DNA from: Mesostigma viride
Taxonomy: Eukaryota > Streptophyta > Mesostigmatophyceae > Mesostigmatales > Mesostigmataceae
Length of the DNA: 22,500 bases
NCBI GenBank assembly: GCA_009746045.1
Contig: RPFO01000310.1
Span: 2,468,642-2,491,141, forward strand
Reading direction: 5' to 3'
In this document: piece by piece, positions 8,666 through 16,966 of the stretch
Layout: each line of letters starts with the position of its first letter
Position numbering within the stretch: position 1 is the stretch's first letter
Made by a program: the position numbers and the translations under genes
Notes under the pieces: model-generated
What the model was told of the DNA's origin: nothing
Seen by the model: the letters and a program-made list of their open reading frames with translations, nothing else
Database searches by the model: none

Positions 8666-9262
8666 CCACCCAACTCAAACTTAACGTTTTTAGTAGTCAC
8701 GCATTGCCATCCATGATGACTCAGCTCCTGATGGATTGGACGATCAGGGACGTGGTTTGCATATCATACCTGCGTGCCACCGGAATTGCTCATGATAAGA
8801 AGGCTCTTTTCAACGCTGGACCTGGCGTTCCAGGGCTTATAGAACAAGAATGTTATCCCACGGTATCTGAAAGTGAGATTGCTACTAGGGATCTACCAGG
8901 CTTTTCGGTCGCATACTGAAGTCCAGATGGCTTGAAGTCAATTTATGCAAAGCCTTTGACAAGCGAGATTTGTTCTTTTTTTGAGACAGGTATTTGTATC
9001 AGGAGTAAATATTTGGATAGCAATAATTAGACATGTGTGCCTGTTGGGAAGACATGAAATATTGAAAACCAATACAATGCCCCACATTTTCATCTTCATC
9101 AGCACTATCTGACAGCATGTTCACACCGACCGCGCATCCCGCTGAATTGGGATCCGGACGGGTTTCTAAAACCCGTATGGAATTGCATTCACATCGGGAG
9201 TACTTCCACCTGAGGACTATATTCCCCTCGAGTGACTAAAGTGGTCGGTGCATGATGCAGAT
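8666..9262. other. 3' flank of the transporter gene, no gene seen
   Basis: This holds the presumed 3' untranslated region and intergenic DNA. A plus-strand open frame to 8919 overlaps exon D in another frame and looks like a shadow. A small hairpin, ACGGGTTT-CTA-AAACCCGT, sits near 9169-9187. No polyadenylation signal was identified with confidence. Confidence 0.5.
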
Positions 9263-9320
9263 GCTATTTATAGATTTATTTATTTTTATTAATTTATTCA
9301 TTAATGAATTCATTAATAGA

Positions 9321-9339
9321 CACGTGACTGCGTCACGTG
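9321..9339 (-). other. Perfect 3'-terminal hairpin of the minus-strand LINE
   Basis: On the minus strand this reads CACGTGACGCAGTCACGTG: an 8-bp perfect stem around a GCA loop, placed immediately before the A/T-rich tail. The identical 19 bases occur at 16948-16966 in the same position of the plus-strand ORF1-only element. In stringent LINEs the 3' RNA hairpin is what the RT recognises to start copying. The stem also contains two CACGTG boxes, so a DNA-binding role cannot be excluded. Confidence 0.85.
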
Positions 9340-9437
9340 AGCATAAGTCCGCAGTGGGAGGGGAACATGGGATGGAATGGATGAGGTAAGCTATCTAGGT
9401 CCTAACCCAGGCCTGACCCTCGACGTCGAGGCGGTCT

Positions 9438-9858
9438 TCACGACGCATGCAGGCAGCACTCGTGGAAAAACTCCGCTGTCTTGGGGCCCATGGCCCCGAA
9501 CTCCTCAAGGACAAAGGGGATGACCAGGTGGGGCCCCACATTGCATGCCGTAGGAGGCAAACTTGTCGCGCTCAGCCACAGCGGCAGCAGCGCCGGCATC
9601 CACAGCCGCCCGGAGGATGTGGCGACCGGAGAGCAGCCGAGCCACGGAGACATCGATGAGCAGGTGGCAACCCTGCCCGTCGTAGTCAAGCACGGTAATG
9701 TCGGGGGGCGGTGGTTGGGTGAGTAGAGGGCGGCCCCGTCCGCGTCCTCGCACTTGATGGTGGAGTGGGGAAAGACCGACCGAACCATGGCACACACCAC
9801 CCGGAGGAGAGCGGTATGAGTAAGTAAGTAAGTACTTGCGTGTCATGCGCAAAGGCAT
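9438..9858 (-). pseudogene. Restriction-enzyme-like endonuclease domain of the minus-strand LINE
   Basis: Two minus-strand frames together carry the domain. One gives RSVFPHSTIKCEDADGAALY and, further on, HLVIPFVLEEFGAMGPKTAE. The other, between them, gives PPDITVLDYDGQGCHLLIDV, the PD-X(n)-D catalytic pattern, followed by AERDKFASYG, which holds the downstream Lys and Tyr. Known: these are the hallmarks of the nuclease that nicks the insertion target in R2/NeSL/CRE/Dualen-type LINEs. The frame switches on a C-rich run near 9700 and back again near 9540, so it is not translatable as one protein. It terminates at 9438. Confidence 0.8.
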
Positions 9859-10276
9859 GCCACGGAGTACTATGCTAATCTCATTAGAAAATAATTACAC
9901 AAAAGTTTAAACAAATATCGTCTGCATCATCCCCCAACCGTTAAGCACTACAGAGCGGTATGAAGAAAGACGGGACTGACCAGTTCTGGTTCTGGTGGCC
10001 ACCCATGCACGCGATGTAGGGCGCCCCAGTAGTATCGAGAGCAAGCCCGCAGCTGCTGCAGGACGCACCCGCCGTGATGAGAGGTTGCGGGGGGCAAACA
10101 GCTGGTGGCAGAGAGCGATAGTGTAAAGGGCCGGAGCCAGCGTGAACAAAGGGCTCATGGGGAGGGCGCGCAGGAATGCGGACCCCACGCTCCCCTCAAG
10201 GGAAACGGAGTGAAGCCAAGCGCCTTGCCCTGATCGTTCAAGCTCGCATGCAGACCCATCCAGTCGGCACAGTGTA

Positions 10277-11165
10277 TTATACCCGCATAGGTCTTTTGTT
10301 GTTTTTCATGAACTCGGGCAGGGAAGACACTAGGACTGACGGCAGTGGACACGCCGGGCGTGCCCCGGGGCAGGCGACGGTGGACGGCCTGGGCGGGGCC
10401 GGGACAAGGTCGCAGGCCTGCTGGATCCCGAGGTAAGAATCCTGCACAGCCTGCACAAAGGGGAAGGGGGATGGGGTGACCAAGTCGGGAATGGCGCTGA
10501 CGGCGCTGGTGACCAACCGGCGGATCTCCGCCCAGGCCTGAGCAACAGAGCCAAGGAAGGCGGCGGGGGCGAGGCGGGCGGCGCGAGTGAGCCCACATCC
10601 GCCCATGCGGCAGGGGAGGGTGGCCAAGCGCATGGAGTGAGCTGGCAGGCTAGGGCCGGCGAGGAGCACCTGCAAGGCGGCCTGAATGCGCTCGTCGTGA
10701 CCTTCCGCGGCAAGCCGCACCAAGTGGGGGGGAGCGCCACGGAGCCAGTGAACCACCCGCGGGTGGGCGCAAAACCACAGGAGGAGCCCTTTGGTCTGGG
10801 GGTCCCGCTTGAGGCGCGCCCAAGTCTCGAGGACATGGGTACGCTGTTCCACAGTGGCCCGGAGCTCCTCCTCGACGTAGTCAGGGTCACCCACAGGGAC
10901 ACGTACCGAGGCACGAGAAACCACGCGCCCGCACCAATGCCGGCCCCGGCCGGGATAGCCGAGGGGAAGCCAGAGCAGTCCCCCTGGGGCGCCAAAGACT
11001 GCACGTACACTTAATTGGGGAGGGTGAGCCGAAGGTTGATGGCAGCCATGGCCACTTCAAGGGCAGCCAGGGCGGCAACCACAGCGTCGGCCGGGCCAAG
11101 GGCATGGATATCGTCCATATAGGCGAGGAGCACGCCATCCTGATCTTCGTCGACTTCATGAAGGC
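10277..11165 (-). pseudogene. LINE reverse transcriptase, C-terminal half, frameshifted
   Basis: The first part reads GVLLAYMDDIHALGPADAV; YMDD is motif C with the two catalytic Asp. That frame stops at 11013-11011. A second frame from 10924 reads PVGDPDYVEEELRATV, then DPQTKGLLLWFCAHPRVVHW, then MGGCGLTRAARLAPAAFLGS, the conserved thumb and GG-GL/AP-AFLGS block of these LINE proteins, and stops at 10277. Fingers and palm motifs A and B are missing because of the 5' truncation. At least one frameshift separates the two parts. Confidence 0.82.
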
Positions 11166-11172
11166 CGTCAAA

Positions 11173-11615
11173 TGTCTAGCGATGTTTCTCTGCTTTTGTC
11201 ACGTACGTATGTTATCACGCATTTTTATGCTGGGAATTTGACGCCGTCAGCTAGGTGTTTATTTACACGACTTGTTGTTGGGTTTGCATCCCTATTAATT
11301 GCGCCCGCAGGTCGTTAATTGATTCAATAGTGTGTACAATGTTTCAGTGTACTATAATCCAAATGATGTGGCTCGGATTACAGCAAGCCGGCGTTACCTG
11401 TTCGCACCGTTTCAGGTGCGGTAACTTACCTGCGCTCTCCGGATCAGATCAGGTCCGCAGTTTGTGGTGCCGCCTCGGAGGTGATAGGACTTTGAGCCTA
11501 TCAGACCACTCACACAATACATCATGACGTGGACATAGATTTCAGGCTGCAAAGTCGTTATTATCTAATGTTCTTTCCATAGTTGTAGCGACTCTAAACT
11601 GCAGTGCCGTCAAAT
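11173..11615. other. Spacer between LINEs with several predicted hairpins
   Basis: No gene is seen. Three local foldbacks stand out: CGCACC-GTTTCA-GGTGCG near 11402-11419, flanked by GTTAC/GTAAC; CTCCG ... CGGAG enclosing a second small stem; and TGATAGG ... CCTATCA near 11480-11502. Between them are ACTTACCTG and AGTTTGTGG, which resemble the 5' end and Sm site of U1 snRNA, but the spacing does not fit a normal U1 gene. It is noted as structured DNA of unknown role. Confidence 0.35.
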
Positions 11616-11627
11616 TTAATCAACGGT
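11616..11627. repeat. Left target-site duplication of the RTE-like LINE
   Basis: TTAATCAACGGT here is repeated at 13379-13390, directly after the (AATT)n tail. Because the tail itself is AATT-rich, the first few bases could be shared with it. The informative part is AATCAACGGT. Confidence 0.85.
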
Positions 11628-13378
11628 TGTAAAACTTGCAGCCGAATTCGAGGACACAGGAGTTATGCTGCTCTTCCGGGACATCTGCAACCGCCTTCTG
11701 CTGCCGTCGCAACCACCTCCAGCGGCCTGGCAACACAGTTTTCGCACGATGCTGTACAAGAACAAGGGGTCGCCTGCCGACCCCGGCAACTACAGAGGGG
11801 TGTGCATTCAAAGTGCCCCCCTCAAGCTTCTTATGCGGCTCATCCATCCTGAACCGTCTGCGCACAGCCCTGGACGCGGGTCACCTCAGCGAGACTCAGC
11901 ACGGCTTCCGTTCAGGTCGCAACACAGTACAGGCGCTCTTCGCTACTCGCCGCCTGGTGGAGGAACTGCAACGCCTTCAGCCTGGTGAGTCCCCTTTGCA
12001 CCTTGTGCTGGTGGACTTCATCAAAGCCTTCGATTCGGTTTTCTGGCCTGCGCTTTGGGACATCCTCGAGTTGTTCCGGATCCCCCGCCCCCTGATTGCT
12101 GTCATCCGCAACCTGTATTAAGGGTAGTCCACCACTTCGGTGCGCACTTCTTACGGGACCACGCCCCCATGCCCTTTACAGAAGGGTGTGAGGCAGGGCT
12201 GCGTGCTGTCGCCCTACCTGTTCATTATTGTTGTCGAATACGTAATGATTCAGGCGCGCAAGCGATTTGCCCGCATTGTGGGCAGGGAACCAGGAGTGCA
12301 GGTTGCTAACAAATTCTGGCATGGCGGTGCGGACACGGAGATTCGGCTGGCAGACATCATTTACGCAGACGACACCACCCTCTTCGAGGACACTGAGCAC
12401 GTGCAGACATGGCTTGACTGCCTGGCTCTCGAGGCCCGTGCAGTGGGGCTTGAGGTCAGCAAGAAGACAGAGGCCCTGGCGGTTGGGCTCACCAACCAAC
12501 CGCCGCCCCTCTATCTCCTAGACGGCTCTCGATTCCTGTATCGGGACCGCGTTAAGCTGCTGGGCAGCCTGCTCCCCAGCTGCGAGGTGGATGTGGACCA
12601 TCGCATCTCCCTCGCCTGGCACGCTTTACGCCAGTACCGGGCCCTGTGGCGCAAGCCCCTGGGCAAGATCGAGAAACAGGACCTGTTCAAGGTCCTCGTC
12701 CTTCCTGTTCTCACGTATGGCGCCGAGACGTGGACCCTCACCGCCGACCTGGCCCGCAAGCTGGACGGCGCGGTCACCAGCATGCTGCGTTCCATTTTCA
12801 GAGTAGGATATGCTGCTCATGTCCGCAATGAGGACCTGTACCAGGGCATGCCCTATATCACCAGCACCATTAAGCAACGCCGCCTGCAGCTAGTAGGGCA
12901 CCTAGCTCGCACCAACCAGGTAGACACCTCACGTGGCCCCCCCGCAGGTCTGCGACCAGCCCAGCCTGGCCGGCACCTCCTGACGTGGGCTGGGCCCAGT
13001 GATGTTAGACGCCGCAAGGCCCGCACCTTCAAAGAACAGCTAGTAGAGGACATGGGGGGCCTAGGCCTCTCCGTGATTTGGAAGAAGATGATGGACAAGG
13101 CCAAGTGGGCCCAGGTCATAGAGGACAACGAGCCCCCCCCAGTGGGGAAGCGCCCGCGTGTGCAATCCCGCGGGAGGCACGCCAGATAGCTCCCCCTAGG
13201 GCAGCGAGCGGCTGCCTAGATAGATGTTGTAGTTAGAATGCTGTTAGATAGATGTAGTATGTAGCCAATGTAGATAGATTAGACCGGTAGGAATGTTTGC
13301 ACCCATCCATCCATCCATCGGGGTTAATGCTCCGTGACTCCCCAACGGGAGCACGAGTCTAATTAATTAATTAATTAA
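11628..13378 (+). mobile_element. 5'-truncated RTE-like LINE copy with target duplication
   Basis: The element lies between two copies of TTAATCAACGGT (11616-11627 and 13379-13390), a 12-bp target duplication. It contains the 3' two-thirds of a reverse-transcriptase gene, a short 3' untranslated region with GATAGATG-like and (CATC)n repeats, a hairpin GCTCC ... GGAGC (13329-13352), and an (AATT)n tail ending at 13378. The 5' end is missing, as is typical of LINE insertions. The tail is a microsatellite rather than poly-A. Confidence 0.88.
11665..13189 (+). pseudogene. RTE-like reverse transcriptase, frameshifted pseudogene
   Basis: Frame one (11665 to about 11840) gives AAWQHSFRTMLYKNKGSPAD and PGNYRGVCI, the conserved finger region. 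A shift to the next frame gives TQHGFRSGRNTVQAL and motif A LVLVDFIKAFDSV (Asp at 12014). Two stops interrupt (TAA 12119-12121, TAG 12125-12127). The same frame then resumes with KGVRQGCVLSPYLF (motif B), IIYADDTTLFED (motif C, YADD at 12362-12373) and VKLLGSLL, then VLPVLTYGAETWTLT and RRLQLVGHLAR, the thumb and C-terminus typical of RTE/CR1-related elements, to a TAG at 13187-13189. There is no endonuclease domain because of the 5' truncation. The catalytic Asp residues are intact, but the reading frame is not. Confidence 0.9.
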
Positions 13379-13390
13379 TTAATCAACGGT
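13379..13390. repeat. Right target-site duplication of the RTE-like LINE
   Basis: The second copy of TTAATCAACGGT follows the tail of the element that starts at 11628. Confidence 0.85.
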
Positions 13391-13633
13391 GCATAATGCA
13401 TAAGCCGCCACTACTTTGTGTGCTCTGAGCTGTTTGCTTGCTACCCGGCCATGTTTGACCCGACCCAGTGTTGTTGGTCGTCCTGGCCTTGCCCAGTGTT
13501 GGCATTGGTCATTTTCCCTACTAAGCACAGTGCTGGCTATGGTCGACTGCGCCCTGTGTCGACAGCACCGTGTTTCCATGCTCATTTAATGTATTTTTAA
13601 TACAAGAGTCTTTTCCATTCATTCAAGCATTAT
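13391..13633. other. Short flank between two LINE insertions
   Basis: The stretch appears to be pre-insertion host or older repeat DNA lying between the two plus-strand LINEs. No gene or clear motif was found on the plus strand. On the minus strand its right edge continues the frame that enters from 17007-17198 for four more codons to a TGA once the element between is removed. Confidence 0.5.
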
Positions 13634-13645
13634 TTGGGTCATCAG
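13634..13645. repeat. Left target-site duplication of the ORF1-only LINE
   Basis: TTGGGTCATCAG here equals 16995-17006. The element starts directly after it with GTACGAGCCACG. Confidence 0.9.
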
Positions 13646-13728
13646 GTACGAGCCACGAGCGGACATGGCTGACGGCGGAGCTCGGAACTTTTGCGTCTGA
13701 GCCCCAAATTCAGTCAGGCTACTTGCAT

Positions 13729-13755
13729 CAGATGCGTCTTTTCAAGACGCATCTG
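13729..13755 (+). other. Strong hairpin in the 5' leader of the ORF1-only LINE
   Basis: CAGATGCGTCTT (13729-13740) and AAGACGCATCTG (13744-13755) are perfect reverse complements around a TTC loop. The hairpin sits 41 bases before the ORF1 ATG (13796). Its perfection in an element whose coding region has decayed suggests recent function or recent origin. A role in packaging, translation or promoter activity is inference. Confidence 0.8.
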
Positions 13756-13795
13756 CTAGTATAATCGGTTACGGCTGTAACGCAGTATTTTGCAA

Positions 13796-14573
13796 ATGCC
13801 ACCAAAACGCAGCCTTGACAAACAAATCGAGCTGCTGTCGGCATTCCCGTCGCCAGCAGCACGTGCGACATCAACTCCTGCGGACGCCAACCTTTTCGCG
13901 CTGATCGAAGCTCTTCCCCCCGGTCTGCCTCCCTCGACGCAGTGCTCTACGCCAAAGTCGTCGCCCATTCCCAAGAAAACCCGAACTTCCCATACCAAAT
14001 GGGATGTCCGCCGCTTCGGCGCCGGCCAGCGGGATTTTTGCATCTTGGAAATCTTTTCGCTCACGAAGGAACAATGTGACGATGTTATCAAGTTCCTGGC
14101 CCGCCATGACGAACTTTTCCTGCCTACCCCTGGTGACAAGGTCACCAAGCCCGCCTGGGAATGGCTGCTTCAAGAACCGGAGGCGTACTTGAAGGCAGTC
14201 ATCATGTGCAGCTACCTGCGCTGCGACGCCCAGGACATCACCCAGATTGGCTACGCTGGCCTCAGGAGCCTCCTGCATGAGCGCAGACGGGCAGCCACAG
14301 CAGCGGCAGCATCCCCGCATAGCAGCACCTCCCCCAGCACGGACTCCATCCGAGCTGCAGTGGCGGAGCAGCTGGCGCCGATGGCTGAGCAGCTCGCCGC
14401 CCTGAACGCGCCTGACGGCCCACTCAACACTCTCTCGGCCAAGGTCAACAACATTGAAGCCAGAGTCGCCCTTAAGCTCCAGGCAGCCTCAGTTTACTGC
14501 TACGCAAGAGCACATTGCCACCAAAGTTTCCGAGCCACAGCCACTGTGACCACCCGCCTTAACCAGGTGGAAG
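13796..14573 (+). pseudogene. LINE ORF1 protein, N-terminal part (split by hAT)
   Basis: The ATG at 13796 opens MPPKRSLDKQIELLS. A conserved-looking globular block follows (WDVRRFGAGQRDFCILEIF, LPTPGDKVTKPAWEWLLQEP, AVIMCSYLRCDAQDITQIGY), then an Ala-rich linker and a heptad-patterned segment (SIRAAVAEQLAPMAEQLAAL, LSAKVNNIEARVALK) that should form a coiled coil. LINE ORF1 proteins are RNA-binding chaperones that oligomerise through such coils. Near 14490-14545 the frame looks temporarily shifted, since another frame gives the more heptad-like TATQEHIATKVSE. The open frame runs 11 bases into the hAT, to a stop at 14582-14584. The natural continuation is at 15884. Confidence 0.75.
14566..14573. 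repeat. Left 8-bp target duplication of the hAT element
   Basis: GGTGGAAG here and at 15876-15883 flank the element exactly. Confidence 0.9.
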
Positions 14574-14581
14574 CCAGGTTG

Positions 14582-14669
14582 TAAAATACGTGTGCGGGGT
14601 ATAATACGTGGACTTAAAATACGCGTATTATACGTGGGGGGTATAAAATACGCGGTGGTAAAATGCGCG
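14582..14669. repeat. Subterminal repeats of the hAT element, left end
   Basis: TAAAATACGTG or TAAAATACGCG-like units occur at 14582, 14615, 14644 and 14659 (the last TAAAATGCGCG), with ATAATACGTG variants between. Matching units occur at the other end at 15791 and 15802, and an inverted one at about 15837-15848. Such subterminal arrays are typical hAT transposase binding sites. Confidence 0.7.
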
Positions 14670-14862
14670 ACAGTTTTTGTGGTCCAATTGTCAGTCACCC
14701 AATTAGCACGCTCCTTGATGATGGTCATGCAGTTATTACAACTGAAATTTGGTGTATATGCTTATTTATTAACATCTTCCATTTATGCCCTGCAATCCTA
14801 TCTGATTATGATTTGTTAAATGCAGGGGGGAGCATGCTGCAACGGGAATAGTAAGGATTCAA

Positions 14863-15465
14863 TTAATTAAATGATTGTAAGGAAAGCCATCCACTATATA
14901 ATGCATGAGAGGACATAAGACACAACTTCCGAGAAGGAGGGGTGACGTGCCCTCCTTTGTACTGGATCATGCCGGCCACCATCTGCTTGAAAGAGGCGCT
15001 CTCAGCCGCATTGAAGGCAATGCCGTTCTCGATAAAAAATTCGGCAGCCAGCAGCTGGACACCTTTCTCGTCGACGGGAACCAGCCATTTGGTGATGCTC
15101 AGCTGGCCTTTGCTGGGAACCGACGACAAGTCAGCCGGCGCAGCCCCTCCCATCTCCGCCATTGCCCTGTTCAAATTGTGCTGCTTCTTGGCGTCTGACT
15201 GCTGCGACTTGTTGTTATACATCCTGAGAAACTTGCTCCGGATATTCGGTGGAATTTTGTCGCAGGGTAACATCCCTTCCCCTGCGATTCCGGCAAAGTG
15301 TGCACGGACTCGGAATACGCTGATTGCCCCCGCCCCGTATGAGAACTTCTTGTTGCAAAATGAGCAGAACTTATTCGACACAAACTGCGTTTTGTTACTA
15401 ACAGCATCTGTGACTGCTTCTTTCTTCTCGAGAACGAAATCCCATTCAGGCCCTTTCTTCCTCAT
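14863..15465 (-). pseudogene. hAT transposase N-terminal fragment with BED-type zinc finger
   Basis: The ATG at 15465-15463 opens about 200 codons on the minus strand. Residues of roughly 30-65 read FCSFCNKKFSYGAGAISVF then RAHFAGIAGEGMLPC, a BED-type finger (CxxC ... H ... C) that binds the element's ends. After a basic linker comes EFFIENGIAFNAAESASFKQ and then MVAGMIQYKGGHVTPPSRKL, the conserved hAT segment just before the catalytic domain. The RNase-H-like catalytic domain is absent, because the frame ends in unrelated sequence toward 14863. The fragment may still be translated and could bind hAT ends without cutting; that is inference. Confidence 0.85.
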
Positions 15466-15875
15466 GGCTGCAAATCGAAAATGGCTGCACGCTGTCGCAC
15501 AGTCGCACTGGCCTCGTCGTCGCTATATTGCATTACACCGTCAGTAGCACAGCTGGCATTTGCTGGCACACTGTTATTATGCGTTATGTACCTAGTCCTA
15601 GCTGTCTCCTACCGGCCAAACATTTTGCAAGGCTTGCGCTTTATGAAAAGAACTGTACGCATCTACTTCTAGTAGTAAAAATCTCAAATGTGCAGTGAGC
15701 GCGCCGCGCCCAGAATCTGGGCACCGCGCCAGTGCCCGCTGCCCGCTGGTACCCCCGAAAAATTCAAAGTCCAAACCGCGTGGTCAGACGTAAAATACGC
15801 GTAAAATACGTCGAGGCCCATAATATGCTTTATCCCGCATTTTATCGCAAAAGTGCGGCGTACATAACAACCCGG

Positions 15876-15883
15876 GGTGGAAG
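15876..15883. repeat. Right 8-bp target duplication of the hAT element
   Basis: This is the second copy of GGTGGAAG; the interrupted ORF1 frame continues directly after it. Confidence 0.9.
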
Positions 15884-16573
15884 GCCGAGTCGGCCAAGGC
15901 ACCGTGAAACTTGAGGCAGTTGCTGCCAAGGTAGACGCCCTGGCCACGCAGGTCCCCGAGATCGCCGAGCGAACGGCCACGTACCATCGCCGCCCAACCT
16001 GCCGCTGGTAGTAGGGCTAGCGATGACCCCTCCGGACTCGCGCCTCCTGGGCGGACCTGCTCAAGAGCCAGGCATCCTCTACCACGACCGCCATCACCAC
16101 CAAGCTCCAGGAGCTGGAAGACATGCACGCGCCGCGAGGCCGCTGACCGCGACTGTCGCCGCTGCCGGGTCATCCTCAGGCGCTTCGACATGCCGCCGGA
16201 GGAGACCCCAGACTCTCTTCTCGACGAGCTGAAGAAACAGCTCTTGGCGTGCATGCAGCTGCCAGGTGCGATACTGCAGGGCGCCTACCGCCTGCCCCAT
16301 CCACGGGCCAAGGCTGGGCCCCCTCCAGTGGTCCTCACCTTCAGCGACATCACAGCCCGAGTTCGGTTCCTCTCTCGCCGCAAGAAGCTGGTGGACACCT
16401 CCTGGTCGCTTGACGACGACCTGACGCCAGCCCAGCAGCAGCAACGCCGCGATCAGTGGCCCGACTACATCCGCCACAAGACCAACCCCGAGAAGCCCCA
16501 AGTGTACTGGCGGGGCGGGGACCTCTATGTCAACAAGAAACTGTGGAAGCCCCCCCGGGCTTCCCCGGGATAG
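15884..16573 (+). pseudogene. LINE ORF1 protein, C-terminal RNA-binding part
   Basis: Reading on from the N-terminal part across the hAT target copy keeps phase and gives more coiled coil (LEAVAAKVDALATQVPEIAE). Stops appear near 16009-16020, and the frame shifts. The longest clean stretch is 16190-16573: MPPEETPDSLLDELKKQLLA, then GAYRLPHPRAK, PPVVLTFSDITARVRFLSRR, SWSLDDDLTPAQQQQRRDQW, and GGDLYVNKKLWKP to a TAG. The order (RRM-like fold, then DLTP-Q--RR, then a C-terminal basic domain) is that of L1-type ORF1 proteins. The copy is disabled by the hAT and by its own frameshift. Confidence 0.78.
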
Positions 16574-16947
16574 AGCACTCCAGCTAGTTGTCTAGATGGG
16601 GGCAATCGATTAAGGGATAGCTTAGGCATTACAGCACTTGAAACGATATTAGCGCACAGCGTTATAGTACCTTCAATTAGCTCTGGCACCTTGTGGCCAT
16701 CAGCTTGCGCCTTAATTAGCCGACGTCTTGAGCCCACCTCACATTTGTAGCATAAGCTATGCGTCAGCCTACCTATGGTATTGCACTGGTTGTATTGCAC
16801 CCACATGGTGTTGCGCCCGGGCACCATGCCGTGGAAAGAGCGCTCTGGGGCCTGCCCACCTGCGGCAGTGAGAGAAGCTAGGGCGCCCTCCCTAGCCTCG
16901 CTGTGTATAATATAGGGTTGAAGGTTCCTTTACTCTGTATTGGCACC
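16574..16947 (+). other. 3' untranslated region of the ORF1-only LINE
   Basis: No coding capacity was found and no trace of RT motifs. It is compared here with the other LINE tails: it shares no obvious similarity with the 3' region of the RTE-like copy or with the minus-strand LINE until the terminal hairpin begins. Confidence 0.6.
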
Positions 16948-16966
16948 CACGTGACGCAGTCACGTG
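16948..16966 (+). other. Perfect 3'-terminal hairpin of the ORF1-only LINE
   Basis: CACGTGACGCAGTCACGTG, stem 8 bp, loop GCA, identical to the minus-strand LINE's hairpin at 9339-9321. It sits directly before the TTAA-repeat tail, where an RT would begin first-strand synthesis. Confidence 0.88.

Larger units (their letters stand above)
9263..11165 (-). mobile_element. Minus-strand LINE remnant with restriction-enzyme-like endonuclease
   Basis: Read on the minus strand, the segment carries, in order, the RT catalytic motif YMDD (11121-11110), an RT thumb/connection region (10924-10277), an endonuclease domain (9800-9438), a short 3' untranslated region, a perfect hairpin (9339-9321) and an A/T-rich tail (about 9318-9263). 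This is the order expected for non-LTR retrotransposons of the early-branching class that use a C-terminal PD-(D/E)xK nuclease. It is 5'-truncated just before motif C of the RT, and frames change several times, so the copy is dead. No target duplication could be found, so the outer limits are approximate. Confidence 0.8.
14574..15875. mobile_element. Non-autonomous hAT transposon nested in LINE ORF1
   Basis: The 8-bp target duplication GGTGGAAG flanks it (14566-14573 and 15876-15883), the length characteristic of hAT elements. The left end starts CCAGGTTGTAAAATACG. The reverse complement of the right end starts CCGGGTTGTTATGTACG, matching 13 of 17 bases. Subterminal TAAAATACGCG-type repeats occur at both ends. 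The minus strand carries the N-terminal part of a hAT transposase, so this is an internally deleted derivative. It inserted after the LINE, because excising it restores the LINE's ORF1 phase. Confidence 0.9.

Noticed and set aside
8644-8919. 91-codon open frame after transporter exon D
   Set aside because: It overlaps the last exon in a different frame and has no motif; treated as a shadow in the 3' region.
10637-11014. 125-codon plus-strand frame inside the minus-strand LINE
   Set aside because: It is antisense to the LINE RT thumb, whose motifs are clear; GC-rich coding DNA often leaves the opposite strand open.
14942-15547. 201-codon plus-strand frame
   Set aside because: It is antisense to the hAT transposase fragment, which has the BED finger and conserved hAT segments.
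16525-16827. 100-codon minus-strand frame in the 3' region of the ORF1-only LINE
   Set aside because: No RT or other motif, and it starts antisense to the ORF1 end; probably chance.
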